64,000 bases of DNA from Nitrospira sp. (GCA_019636945.1 JAHBWO010000002.1:1-64000), one strand, 5' to 3'. Positions 36,478-44,938 are shown, counted from the stretch's first letter. Numbers and translations: made by a program. Notes: generated by a model from the letters alone, not told the origin.

Positions 36478-36921
36478 ATGCCCATTGTCGTTCAACCCCC
36501 AGTCGTCACCATGCTCGTCGTCTTATCAGCATGGCTCATTCATGCGGTGCTGGGTCCTTGGCAGCCCATCGTCAGTGTCTCAGTGTTGGGTGGCGTCCTG
36601 GTCGCATTGGGTTTTTCGTGCATGATGTGGGCACGCATCCTGTTTACGTCTCGCAATACTACCCTCTTTGTGGGGAGGCCGTCTTCGCAGCTCGTGTGCG
36701 ACGGCCCGTTTCGATGGTCGCGCAATCCCATGTATGTGGGTGTGCTGGTCTTTCTGATGGGTCTTGCCTTGTGGGTGGGTACCTGGCCTTTCTACATGGC
36801 CGTCCCGAGCACATTCCTGTTCCTCAACTTCTTTCATATTCCCCGTGAGGAGCGTCTGTTGCGTGAATCGTTTGGCGAGCAGTATCTCACCTATTCCAAG
36901 GACGTTCGCCAATGGCTCTGA
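36478..36921 (+). CDS. isoprenylcysteine methyltransferase-like integral membrane protein, 147 aa
   Basis: Four or so transmembrane helices with the ICMT/PEMT signature near the C-terminus: CDGPFRWSRNPMYVGVLVFLMG (SAM-binding region), then FFHIPREERLLRESFGEQYLTY with the conserved Glu-Glu-Arg and Tyr. Such bacterial proteins methylate small lipophilic or thiol substrates. GGGAGG lies 5 bases before the ATG at 36478. It overlaps the next membrane protein gene by 10 bp, so the two are co-translated. Confidence 0.85.
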   Translation: MPIVVQPPVVTMLVVLSAWLIHAVLGPWQPIVSVSVLGGVLVALGFSCMMWARILFTSRNTTLFVGRPSSQLVCDGPFRWSRNPMYVGVLVFLMGLALWVGTWPFYMAVPSTFLFLNFFHIPREERLLRESFGEQYLTYSKDVRQWL

Positions 36922-37340
36922 CGACCATTATTGCGCTCCCGTTGATCGTCGTGTTTCTCACGCTCTCACTCTGGCATGTGTGTTGGTTGTTGGGTGGTCG
37001 TGTGGGACGGGATGCCGCCATTCCAGAAGTTGAGGGCAAGCAGGTGTTTCAGCCGTCGGCTGCGGCCACGATCGTGGTGGCCGTTGCGTTGGCGCTGTGC
37101 GCCTTGCTGCTTGCGGCAACCGCTGGTCTCGTTCCACTCCCATTGCCCAACACGTTGCTGGTCTGGCTGACCAGGACATTAGCTGTGGTGCTGCTTCTCC
37201 GTGCGATTGGCGATTTCCGACTGGTGGGGTTCTTCAAACGCATACGAAACACTCATTTTGCTCGTTTGGATACGCTGGTGTACTCCCCACTGTGTCTTCT
37301 GTTGGCCATTGGTTCCTTCATCGTCGGGTTCACACCGTAA
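36912..37340 (+). CDS. DUF3995-type membrane protein, 142 aa
   Basis: Four hydrophobic helices with an early SLWHVCWLLGG motif, matching the DUF3995 family of unknown function. It starts inside the end of the methyltransferase-like gene and is followed 22 bp later by the OsmC gene, forming a three-gene unit. Confidence 0.75.
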   Translation: MALTTIIALPLIVVFLTLSLWHVCWLLGGRVGRDAAIPEVEGKQVFQPSAAATIVVAVALALCALLLAATAGLVPLPLPNTLLVWLTRTLAVVLLLRAIGDFRLVGFFKRIRNTHFARLDTLVYSPLCLLLAIGSFIVGFTP

Positions 37341-37362
37341 GCGCACTCATGGAGGTTTTGCG

Positions 37363-37740
37363 ATGATTGAGGCGACGAGCGATTCAGTTCGGTATCAGAC
37401 TCAGCTCACGAGCGGACTACACTCTGTCCTCTCGGACACCACGCGGGACAAGGGAGGCAGCGAGTCGGGGTTTCGTCCGCACGAACTGCTTGAGGCGGCC
37501 CTGGCGAGTTGCATGAATATCACGCTTCGCATGTATGCCGATCAACATGGCCTGGCGCTGGCCGGTGTGACGACACGGGTGAGGCTTGATCGCAGCAAGC
37601 CAGATGAGTCTGCCCTCGAGTACGAGGTTGAGCTCCAGGGAGCCCTGTCTGGGCAAGACCGTGCGCGTCTGATCGATGTGGCGGGGAAGTGTCCGGTTCG
37701 AAAAACGCTCTCAAAGCGTATGGGATTCCGAACGGGATGA
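37363..37740 (+). CDS. OsmC/Ohr-family protein, 125 aa
   Basis: The OsmC fold is shown by FRPHELLEAALASCMNITLRMYA, with the first redox Cys, and KCPVRKTLSKRM, with the second near the C-terminus. Family members reduce organic hydroperoxides through the two Cys. GGAGG lies 7 bases before the ATG at 37363. Third gene after the two membrane proteins. Confidence 0.85.
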   Translation: MIEATSDSVRYQTQLTSGLHSVLSDTTRDKGGSESGFRPHELLEAALASCMNITLRMYADQHGLALAGVTTRVRLDRSKPDESALEYEVELQGALSGQDRARLIDVAGKCPVRKTLSKRMGFRTG

Positions 37741-37782
37741 TGTCGCGGATCGGGAAGGAAATAGGAAATGAAGGTCGGAGAA

Positions 37783-37896
37783 CTATTTCGTTGCAGGAGG
37801 GCTTCGGCGAGCACGCTGGACGGCTATTCATCGGGGGACACGCAGGGGGACCAAACCAGCCAGTCCCACAAAGAAATTGCATACGGACCCCCATTC
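37783..37896. repeat. about 115-bp direct repeat, copy A
   Basis: Nearly identical to 41148-41261 (a handful of mismatches over the first 100 bases, fading afterwards). It starts 43 bp after the OsmC stop and overlaps the 3' end of the dead DHHA1 gene. Confidence 0.8.
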
Positions 37897-38500
37897 TCAA
37901 TTCTATCGACCACGCCAATCGCACGCATGTTCGACACCGATTCGATATGCCGGGCGGCGGTGACAAATGGCATCGGTTGCCCCTCAACGATCGGCATGGA
38001 AAAGCTGGCGGCATGCCGATGCCCGCCACCCCCATGAGCCTGCGCGATCCGCGACACTTCGGCGCCACCACCTCAAGAGCGAAGGCTGACATATCGCCGC
38101 CCCTCACGCTCGTACCACACGAGACAAAAGGGATGGTCAATAGTCAAGCGTTCGCCCAACTCGCTGCGGAGAATGGCGCTGTGAACAGCCGGGACCGTCT
38201 CGCCCTCGAAGCGCACCAGCACGGCAGTCCGCAGCAAATTACCGATCAGCTACTCCTAGGCACGGAGAATCGCCCGTCCTTCCGTCGCCAACTCATACCG
38301 CTTCAATCCGCTCCACACATCAAAGTCGAACGGGTAGGATTCAATCGCCGCATTGATTGCTCGACTCTCCGGCAATTGCCAGCGATGGAGATCTTTATCC
38401 TGCACATATTGCAACAGCCAGGGCGCAGCCGTCCGATGCGCCCATTCCCACACAAGCACGGCGCCGGATTTATTCTGCTCATAGTGAGTTGAAGCGCGAG
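37824..38500 (-). pseudogene. DHH/DHHA1-family phosphoesterase, N-terminally truncated with two in-frame TAG codons
   Basis: The minus-strand frame encodes SGAVLVWEWAHR, LLQYVQDKDLHRWQLPESR and SYPFDFDVWSGL, then DHHA1 sequence TVPAVHSAILRSELGERL, FCLVWYEREGRRYVSLRS and AQAHGGGGHRHAASF. These are DHH-type phosphohydrolase signatures. The N-terminal DHH metal-binding half is absent (homology starts near 38500). Around 38250 the frame reads ILRA-TAG-GAG-TAG-LIGNLL, two stops separated by one codon, with no frame change. Both could be CAG-to-TAG changes. A dead gene, embedded between the 115-bp repeat and the nucleoside hydrolase. Confidence 0.75.
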
Positions 38501-38685
38501 GACGGGTCTTGCAATCCAACACTGACTGCAGGCTACGCAGTGCAGTCGCTCCGCGAGAAGGAGGGCTGCACCATGCTGGTGCAGCCCTCAGATGCCAGCG
38601 GCATGATGCGATCGATCTGCGGCGCTGTTGCACTACATCAAAATGCTGCCGGAAAAGGTTCTGCACAGGAATTCCGCGCTGAGTC

Positions 38686-39681
38686 CTAGTGCTGACCATC
38701 ACCGAGAGGTGATCTTGGTGGCGTCAGCACGCTGAGTGGGGACTTTCGAATTGAGGCTGGGACGGCTGAACAGTAGGAGACCGTGTTTTCGTTATGGAAC
38801 GATGACGATACTTCCAGGGTATCACGGACGACGAACAAGCCATGTCGGCGAATAATCTTCGCTGGCTCGGTCTGGCATGTGAACTGGTCGGGATCGAGAA
38901 GATAGGCGACCGCCAGGGCGTCAAACGGGGAGAATCCGTTGGCGCCGAACACATTCTCCCACATCGTCAGCCAGGGTAGTGACCGTGATGCCAGCCAGGG
39001 ATCAAGCCCTCCACGTTGTTGGAGGACGGAAAGGTCCGTTCCGGTAACCACCACTTCACGTGCAGCTTCAAACGGAATCAGATGAAGAGGAATGCCGGAA
39101 CGTAGAACGATGTCGAAGGCATCGAGGTCTTTCCTGACGTTCAGATCATGAAGATGCAGGAGGGGTGTCTTGCCTACCCGGAACACGTGACCGGGCCGTT
39201 GCCCGCCAACTGCGACGATGGCCTCGATATGGGGAATTAACTCGGGGTGCGTGCGCAAGAGCATGGCGATATTGGTCAAGGGACCGAGGGCCAGGATGGT
39301 CAGGGGCTGTGTATCGAGGGCTTTTGCCAGTTCGTCCACAGCTGGAGGACGCTCGATCTGGTTTCGGATTGGTCGGCCAGCCCCGGGAGAGACCCGTGGT
39401 AAATCGAGCACCGGCTCATGCATGGCTATTGAATGCAGCAGAAGCCGTGCCGATTCCGTCGCTTGCTCGATGGAAGTATTTCCGAACACGGTGCTGAGAC
39501 CGACCACGTTCAGGGCTTTCGACCGCAGAGCTGCGACGATAGCCCAGCAATCATCCACATCGTGGGTGGATTCCATTATGCATGCGGGATCCGTATCGAT
39601 CCAAATTGTTCGCTCGCCAGCCAGTGTTGGGTAGGACAGCAGATGGAGCGTGAATGCTGTCCAGAAGATGCGTGTGATCAT
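38686..39681 (-). CDS. exported inosine/uridine-preferring nucleoside hydrolase-like protein, 331 aa
   Basis: A short signal peptide (FWTAFTLHLLSYPTLAG) precedes the IU-nucleoside hydrolase fold. The calcium-binding start reads IWIDTDPACIMESTHDVDD, longer than the classic DTDPGxDD, with an insertion before the Asp pair. NSxxTILALGPLTNIAMLL and IVAVGGQRPGHV follow, and FSPFDALAVAYLLDP carries the final Asp. It cleaves N-glycosidic bonds of nucleosides, here probably in the periplasm. The gene starts inside the methyltransferase stop (ATGA overlap), giving a marR-methyltransferase-hydrolase operon. Confidence 0.85.
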   Translation of the reverse strand: MITRIFWTAFTLHLLSYPTLAGERTIWIDTDPACIMESTHDVDDCWAIVAALRSKALNVVGLSTVFGNTSIEQATESARLLLHSIAMHEPVLDLPRVSPGAGRPIRNQIERPPAVDELAKALDTQPLTILALGPLTNIAMLLRTHPELIPHIEAIVAVGGQRPGHVFRVGKTPLLHLHDLNVRKDLDAFDIVLRSGIPLHLIPFEAAREVVVTGTDLSVLQQRGGLDPWLASRSLPWLTMWENVFGANGFSPFDALAVAYLLDPDQFTCQTEPAKIIRRHGLFVVRDTLEVSSSFHNENTVSYCSAVPASIRKSPLSVLTPPRSPLGDGQH

Positions 39682-40292
39682 GAACGTGTACCGAGCACGC
39701 AGATGGCCGGGATTGGCTTGAGTGCCAACTCCTCTGTCCGGATCTGAGTGAACCCTGTGCGCACCATGTGTCGGGTCACCTCATCGGCCATTTGCCATGC
39801 CTTGGCTTTGCTCGGGTTTTGGCCTCTGGGCATGTAGGTGGTTGCCACCATACCACCAGGCTTAAGGTGGTGATGAAAAACTGAGAAGACAGCCTGTAGG
39901 TCCTCGAGAAACTGGACCACGTTGACGGAGTAGATCTTGTCGTATTGGTCCGCCGAGCCTGACAATTCCCTGAGGCTGCCGAGCCAAAGCTCAAGCCGTT
40001 TGTCCTTGATGGCATGACGATTGCGCGCAGCGGCTTGAGCAAGCATCGTTTCGGAATGATCGAGCCCGACCACTAACCCCTCGGTTGCGTGGGAGAGACA
40101 TGATTGGAGCGCCAGGCCTGGGCCGCAACCCAGCTCCAGGACATGGTCAGTGGGTTGGATATCGAGCAGGTCAACGGTCCAGCGATTTCGGTCTTTATTT
40201 GAAGTGCGGTGGGCCATGATCCATCCGGTCATGTGTCCGAGCAAGCCACGGGGATGTTCAAACTGCGTCGCGATAGTGTCGGGTATTCTCAT
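39678..40292 (-). CDS. class I SAM-dependent methyltransferase, 204 aa
   Basis: Motif I is VLELGCGPGLALQSC, followed by LVVGLDHSETMLAQA (acidic end of strand 2) and a YDKIYSVNVVQFLEDL motif IV. No membrane segments. It resembles the ubiquinone/menaquinone-methyltransferase-like small-molecule group, but no substrate can be named. AGGAGG lies 9 bases before the ATG, and ATGA overlaps link it to marR upstream and the nucleoside hydrolase downstream. Confidence 0.85.
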   Translation of the reverse strand: MRIPDTIATQFEHPRGLLGHMTGWIMAHRTSNKDRNRWTVDLLDIQPTDHVLELGCGPGLALQSCLSHATEGLVVGLDHSETMLAQAAARNRHAIKDKRLELWLGSLRELSGSADQYDKIYSVNVVQFLEDLQAVFSVFHHHLKPGGMVATTYMPRGQNPSKAKAWQMADEVTRHMVRTGFTQIRTEELALKPIPAICVLGTRS

Positions 40293-40753
40293 CGTGCAAC
40301 CTCCTCCTGTTTTCCTCTTTCGATGATGATCGAGTGTCTTAGATTCGTCAGGGTATCTGACGCCTGTTTGAGTTCCACCGCCGTAAACTCCTGGGCAATC
40401 TTCTCAAGGATGCTTCCCTCCCGACGGCGCATGTCGGCGAAAGTCGAACGTCCTTTTTGAGTCAATACAACGAAGGGCGATCGCTTATGTCCGGGGTTAT
40501 CCTGAAAATCCACGAGCTGGGCCCTTGCCAGTTCGTCCACATTGATCTGAATGTGTTGCCGCGAGACCGCTTTGGTACGCGCAATCTGCGGGACGGTTTG
40601 TGCTCCCTCATCAGTGAGGCACTCCATTACGGCGCGCATGGTCGCTGTCACGCCAAGATCTGCGTGTAATTCATCCCCCAAGGCCTTCAACTGGTGAAAA
40701 CAAGAACGGATGTCACGGATCACCTGATACAATGCTTGAGTTTTAAGAGTCAT
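40289..40753 (-). CDS. MarR-family transcriptional regulator, 154 aa
   Basis: Winged helix: DEGAQTVPQIARTKAVSRQHIQINVDELARAQLV, then the wing FQDNPGHKRSPFVVLTQKGRS. Flanking helices give the MarR dimer. The ATG at 40753 has AAGGAG 6 bases upstream, preferred over 40771. Two palindromes 40-80 bp upstream (40793-40834) are fitting operators, so the marR-methyltransferase-hydrolase operon is likely autorepressed. Confidence 0.88.
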   Translation of the reverse strand: MTLKTQALYQVIRDIRSCFHQLKALGDELHADLGVTATMRAVMECLTDEGAQTVPQIARTKAVSRQHIQINVDELARAQLVDFQDNPGHKRSPFVVLTQKGRSTFADMRRREGSILEKIAQEFTAVELKQASDTLTNLRHSIIIERGKQEEVAR

Positions 40754-40792
40754 GCGTTCTCCTTGTTTCATCCCCGGCAGTCCCCATTACTC

Positions 40793-40834
40793 GACAACAC
40801 TGTTGTCAATATATACAACGACAATATTGTTGTC
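40793..40834. promoter_or_regulatory. tandem MarR-type operators
   Basis: GACAACACTGTTGTC (40793-40807, perfect around a central C) and GACAATATTGTTGTC (40820-40834, imperfect) have centres 27 bp apart in an A/T-rich promoter-like region just upstream of marR. Confidence 0.7.
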
Positions 40835-41147
40835 AATTTGTCCGTAAGGGGGCGGGAGGTTTTATACGGGAGCGAAGTAGGCGGAATGGTTTCTGGCAGC
40901 GGATTAGGCTGTTGGTGAGAGTATGGCTAAGGCCAGAGGAGTTAATGCGGACTCATAAGCCGCGGGTCTGTGTCTGCGAGAGACCCTTAGTTTAGAAGGC
41001 TGATGGTCTGATCACCTGTTGGGCGGGGAAAGCAGTGTAGCCAGAATGGATCGGCGTCAACACACTGGGCCGTGGATTTCTTCACCTGAGGTTTCGCACA
41101 GAAGCTGGTGGCAGCGAATGCTTGGGCCGGAAATTTGAGTCAGAGAC

Positions 41148-41261
41148 CTATTTCGTTGCAGGAGGGCTTCGGCGAGCACGCTGGACGGCTATTCATCGGG
41201 GGACACGCAGGGAGACCAAACCAGCCAGCCCCACAAAGAAATGGCACACTGACCCTCATTC
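41148..41261. repeat. about 115-bp direct repeat, copy B
   Basis: Near-copy of 37783-37896, same orientation, 3365 bp away. The two bracket the dead DHHA1 gene and the marR operon. The surrounding gap 40835-41423 has no supportable gene besides this repeat and the cassette core at 41399. Confidence 0.8.
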
Positions 41262-41398
41262 TTGACCCCCATTCTGTGCACACCGTCACCACTCATTGAA
41301 ACAGCACCGGGTATGGCGTATGGTTCGCGAGTAGTAGTGGCGTGTGATACGCACAGAAACGATCGGATCCAGCTCTTACGCGGATCCGTCTACACATT

Positions 41399-41405
41399 GT
41401 TAGAC
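41399..41405 (+). other. integron-type core site GTTAGAC at the 5' edge of the aguA cassette
   Basis: GTTAGAC fits GTTRRRY and is complementary to GTCTAAC at 42521, which contains the stop codon of the agmatine deiminase gene. CATTGTTAG precedes the final bases here and at the cupin cassette alike. Confidence 0.5.
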
Positions 41406-41423
41406 CTTCGAGAAGCGAACTCG

Positions 41424-41492
41424 ATGCCCACGCGGCGCACCATCATTCACTCCCTTGGTTTTCTCACCGCAGCCCCTCTAATAGTGGCGTAA
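41424..41492 (+). pseudogene. Tat-like signal peptide out of frame with the deiminase
   Basis: The 22-codon frame reads MPTRRTIIHSLGFLTAAPLIVA, a signal peptide with a twin Arg, ending in TAA 15 bases before the agmatine deiminase ATG and in a different frame (83 bases from ATG to ATG). It looks like the former exported N-terminus, separated by a frameshift. (Residues given here: TRRTIIHSLGF core.). Confidence 0.5.
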
Positions 41493-41506
41493 AGGAAGCG
41501 TTCGCC

Positions 41507-42526
41507 ATGGCGAATAGAGAAGACGTCTGGTTCATGCCGGACGAAGGTGGCCCACACGAGCGTACCTGGATGGCCTTTGGAGCCAGTGCAAAGATATGGG
41601 GCAAGAAGCTCTTGCCGGAGGTTCAGCGCAACCTGGCGACAATTGCCCTGACGATCGCTCAGTATGAGCCCGTTTCAATGGTGGTTCGTCCCACGGACTT
41701 GCTACTCGCCAAACAACTGATGGGATCCAAAGTAGAGCTGATTCGTTGCCCGCTGGATGACGTGTGGATGCGCGACACCGGCCCGGTGTTTGTCGTGACC
41801 GAACATGGGGACAAAGCCACAGTGGACTGCAACTTCAACGGCTGGGGCGAGAAGCAGGAGTTCCATCAAGACGCCAACGTCGCCTCGTTCGTCGCACAAC
41901 GTGCTCGTGTGCGCCGCATTCGAGCCAACTTGGTCCTGGAGGGCGGGGGGATTGAGGTGGACGGCCACGGTACCGCGATCATCACCGAGAGTTGCGTCCT
42001 CAACGAAAACCGCAATCCTGGTGTCAGCAAGGCCCAGTGCGAGCGGGAGCTGAAGCGGTTACTTGGTTTGGAGAAGATCATCTGGTTGCCTGGCATCACG
42101 GGTCAAGACATCACCGATGGACACACCGATTTCTATGCGCGCTTCGCGCGCCCAGGGGTGGTGATCGCTGGCTATGATCCTGATCCGAAGTCCTTCGATC
42201 ATGCGGTGACAACACGGCATCTGGACATGCTGCGCGGGGCAACGGATGTCGAAGGCCGAACACTGGAGGTGGTGGTGCTGGAGGCACCTTCACGGGTTCG
42301 AGCGACGTTTGCAAACGACGACTTCGCTGCCGGCTACATCAATTTCTATGTCTGTAATGGCGCAGTGATTGCTCCTGAGTTTGGCGATCCACGAACCGAT
42401 GCGGCCGCCAAGCGTGAACTGCAACGAGCGTTTCCTGGACGAGAGGTAGTCCAGATCAACAGTGACGGTATCGCGGCGGGTGGTGGCGGTATTCATTGCA
42501 CGACACAGCAAGAGCCAAAGGTCTAA
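41507..42526 (+). CDS. aguA: agmatine deiminase (peptidyl-arginine deiminase family), 339 aa
   Basis: Pentein-fold enzyme converting agmatine to N-carbamoylputrescine and ammonia. Signatures: WFMPDEGGPHERTWMAF at the start, DDVWMRDTGPVFV, EGGGIEVDGHGT, GQDITDGHTDFYARF (catalytic His/Asp) and AAGGGGIHCTTQQEP with the nucleophile Cys near the C-terminus. AAGGA lies about 9 bases before the ATG. An upstream out-of-frame Tat-like signal suggests relatives are exported while this version would be cytoplasmic. It occupies an integron-like cassette with the stop codon inside GTCTAAC. Confidence 0.92.
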   Translation: MANREDVWFMPDEGGPHERTWMAFGASAKIWGKKLLPEVQRNLATIALTIAQYEPVSMVVRPTDLLLAKQLMGSKVELIRCPLDDVWMRDTGPVFVVTEHGDKATVDCNFNGWGEKQEFHQDANVASFVAQRARVRRIRANLVLEGGGIEVDGHGTAIITESCVLNENRNPGVSKAQCERELKRLLGLEKIIWLPGITGQDITDGHTDFYARFARPGVVIAGYDPDPKSFDHAVTTRHLDMLRGATDVEGRTLEVVVLEAPSRVRATFANDDFAAGYINFYVCNGAVIAPEFGDPRTDAAAKRELQRAFPGREVVQINSDGIAAGGGGIHCTTQQEPKV

Positions 42527-42578
42527 CACGTCAATCCAGCGGATGGTCTACGGCAGCCGCTGATTTCCAGCGTTAATA
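42521..42578 (+). other. attC-like site after aguA
   Basis: GTCTAAC opens the site. AATCCAGCGG (42533-42542) pairs with CCGCTGATTT (42557-42566) leaving one unpaired G, the kind of extrahelical base that marks attC stems. A GTTAATAC-like right core closes it near 42578. About 58 bp long, as expected of short attC sites. Confidence 0.5.
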
Positions 42579-43200
42579 CGACAGAGCTAAGGACCGCTTT
42601 ATGGCGGTGCGATCTCGGCGTCGAACTTCCGCTCTTGGCCGATAGCTGACGGTGGGTGCGGGTGACGACAATCAACACCCAATCTGATCCTTGGTGGTCG
42701 TTCATGCCCAACACCAAGCTGCGCGTCATCAGCGTCGAGGCACCCTTCTGCCGCAGTCCTGTAAGCTCGGTTTGCCGTCTCGCCTGCGGCGACCGCGCGG
42801 CTCCTGGTTCGCGTCGCTCATCCCATCAGACGGCAGGACTTACGCCCTGCCCATGACCCCAATCACACAGACCGATGGACGGCACCGCGCAGGCGCCGTG
42901 CCGCACCCCTATTCGATTGGCACCGTCCATCCGCGCCGCGCAGATGGACCGTGCGAAGACGCCTTCTCAATCCGGTCTCGTCGTTCGCATCGGTGGGGAA
43001 GAAAGACCGACAGGAGGGGGAGGGGGCGTGCGTGCCTGTGTGTCGTGAGGCTACCACACCGGTCTTGACGTCAAGGCCTGCGCTGCGGCGATTCCGCATG
43101 CTCGCGAGCGTGCTGCGCACGGCCCTGACCGCTGCGCGTGCGGTGTGCTGGAGACCCTCCACTCAGGCAATTCCGCCTGGGACAATCTGGAGGAATTGAC
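42579..43200. other. GC-rich leader region before the antirestriction gene
   Basis: No coding frame supported. GC-rich segments containing GCGTCGC/CGCCTGCGGCG-type stretches recur in 43740-44090 before the next gene. CAGGC-AATTCC-GCCTG is a small hairpin at about 43166-43181, just before the ribosome-binding site of the antirestriction gene. Confidence 0.4.
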
Positions 43201-43632
43201 ATGAAACCATTCAACAACGAACAACCAGCGATCGTGGCGACCTTGGTGCCGGAAGAGGACCGGCTCACGTTTCTGCCACGCCACTTTGGGACGCACATGC
43301 TCACCGTGGAGAATTGTCTCTACGCGCAGTTCTCCAAGCTCTGTCCCACGTACACCGGAGGGTATTGGCACTTTTACGACTTGAGCAACGGCGGGTGTTA
43401 TCTCGCCCCGAGTCGTGAGACCTATCCACTCGTGCATGCGGACAACTTCTTTGACGCCACGGTCTCGGGCGATGCCGCCGGGATAATCGTGTCCCTGTTC
43501 ACGTTCAGCCACCTGTCCTTCCTGTTGGAAGACAATCCACGTGGTCCTCGGATCGCCCAGTACTTTCATCTGCTGCGTGATTTCGCAGGCGATCATCCTG
43601 AGGCCGGCCTGATCTTTCGCGCGATCGACTGA
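43201..43632 (+). CDS. ardB: ArdB/KlcA-type antirestriction protein, 143 aa
   Basis: The family pattern is clear: RLTFLPRHFGTHMLTVENCLYAQFSKLC, YTGGYWHFYDLSNGGCYLAP, then a helical C-terminus. ArdB/KlcA proteins protect incoming plasmid DNA from type I restriction. GGAGGAATTGAC precedes the ATG. The gene lies on the side of oriT that would enter the recipient first, the usual location for anti-defence genes, and is oriented so that the transferred strand is its template. Confidence 0.88.
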   Translation: MKPFNNEQPAIVATLVPEEDRLTFLPRHFGTHMLTVENCLYAQFSKLCPTYTGGYWHFYDLSNGGCYLAPSRETYPLVHADNFFDATVSGDAAGIIVSLFTFSHLSFLLEDNPRGPRIAQYFHLLRDFAGDHPEAGLIFRAID

Positions 43633-44100
43633 TTCGCTCAACAGGGCCGGCGGGGCTCTCTCGCTCGTCGGCCTTGTCTGATCAGGCCAGTTCTCCCTTC
43701 CTTCTCCCACATTGATCTCTCCGATCCTGACCCACGAGTGTGTTGGCACGTTCCACCAGCACGGTGGCACCGCGCCCGCGCCGTGCCGTCCTTCACGCAC
43801 CGTCGCGTCGCCTGCGGCGGCCCGACCGTGCGGACTGTTCTCCCACTCCATCCATTCCCTCGCTCCCAACGGTGTGGGGCCCGTCCGGGTGCAACCGCGC
43901 CAGCCAACGGCCCGGAGGGCTGTCACGCTCGCAGCCGGCCGGGACCCCAGACTCGGACGTTCTGTTGCGCCTCCTGCTGTGCGTGAGAGGCGCAACACAT
44001 GTTCGTGAAAGAGACCGGTGGGCCGGTCGACGCGCTGTGGCCGCTGTTCTCGTGTCTGGCTGTTCTCATGGAGAGACAGTCCAACAGAAAGGAACGAACG
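43633..44100. other. GC-rich intergenic region with a hairpin
   Basis: AGGGCCGGCG and CGTCGGCCTT (about 43643-43676) can form a stem followed by TTGTCT, a weak candidate terminator for ardB. The rest resembles the leader before ardB in composition; no gene supported. Confidence 0.4.
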
Positions 44101-44358
44101 ATGAACACAACAACGATGTATCGGGCGAATGTTCGACGAGTGAAGCGGCATCCGAATGCGATCCGGGCCGATCGAGCCGCGCAGGCGCTGGCCTACTATC
44201 GCGTCGCCGCCTTACGGGAGCCTGGCGCTGCAGTCGAAACAGTCCTGTCCGATTTCCTCACGGATCTCCGTCATTACTGTGAGCGCATGCGCCAGGATCT
44301 GGCATCGATCGAGCGTGTGGCCCAGCTGAATTACGTGAATGAAACGAATCGACGCTAA
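44101..44358 (+). CDS. hypothetical protein of the mobilizable element, 85 aa
   Basis: AAGGA lies 7 bases before the ATG at 44101. The protein is basic and helical (YRANVRRVKRHPNAIRADRAAQALAYYR, then LTDLRHYCERMRQDLASIE). No family recognised. It lies between ardB and radC in the putative leading region; a longer in-frame start at 43999 lacks a ribosome-binding site. Confidence 0.6.
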   Translation: MNTTTMYRANVRRVKRHPNAIRADRAAQALAYYRVAALREPGAAVETVLSDFLTDLRHYCERMRQDLASIERVAQLNYVNETNRR

Positions 44359-44368
44359 ACACACAAGC

Positions 44369-44402
44369 GGGAGTCGGAACGGTGGCAGCCGTTCCGACTC
44401 CC
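44369..44402 (+). terminator. strong 13-bp hairpin between the 85-aa gene and radC
   Basis: GGGAGTCGGAACG pairs perfectly with CGTTCCGACTCCC around an 8-base loop, starting 11 bases after the stop codon. No T-run follows, so it may be an attenuator, RNA-stability element or protein site rather than a simple terminator. Confidence 0.45.
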
Positions 44403-44437
44403 TGACCATGGCTCACACAGAAGGGAAAGGCGAGAAG

Positions 44438-44938
44438 ATGACGAAGAAGATCGTATCAGCAAACCAGAATCAGCATGACACCACGTCGGTCTGTATCCCC
44501 CTCTATCGGCTGCAGGTGGTGAAAGAACCCCATTCGGCCCTGTACGGCGCACCACGGCTCTCACAATCGAGTGAGGTGTGCCGCTTTCTCCGGGCCCACT
44601 TCGATGGACGACCGCATGAGGAATTCCTCGCGCTGTTCCTCGACGCGAAAAATACCCCCGTCGGCTATCAGGTCGTGTCGGTCGGGAGCCTCACGCTCTC
44701 GATCGTGCATCCACGTGAGGCCTTTAAAGCCGCTGTGTGCATGAGCGCGGCGGCCGTGATTTTTTCGCATAACCACCCGAGTGGGGATCCCACACCGAGC
44801 CTTGAGGACCGCACCTTGACGAAACGACTCGTCAGCGCGGGGGAATTGCTGGGTATTCGTGTGCTCGACCATATCGTGATGGGGGAGGGACGGCACGTGT
44901 CCTTCGCTGATGAAGGCTGGCTGGACGGGGAGGGGTGA
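44438..44938 (+). CDS. RadC-like JAB/MPN-domain protein, 166 aa
   Basis: The JAMM motif is intact: EEFLALFLDAKNTPVG, then VIFSHNHPSGDPTPSLEDRTLT with the H-x-H...D zinc ligands, and the C-terminal LDHIVMGEGRHVSFADEG. Short RadC-like proteins (without the N-terminal HhH domain) are common on integrative elements and plasmids; biochemical role unknown. I use the ATG at 44438; ATGs at 44339 and 44408 are in frame. Confidence 0.85.
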   Translation: MTKKIVSANQNQHDTTSVCIPLYRLQVVKEPHSALYGAPRLSQSSEVCRFLRAHFDGRPHEEFLALFLDAKNTPVGYQVVSVGSLTLSIVHPREAFKAAVCMSAAAVIFSHNHPSGDPTPSLEDRTLTKRLVSAGELLGIRVLDHIVMGEGRHVSFADEGWLDGEG

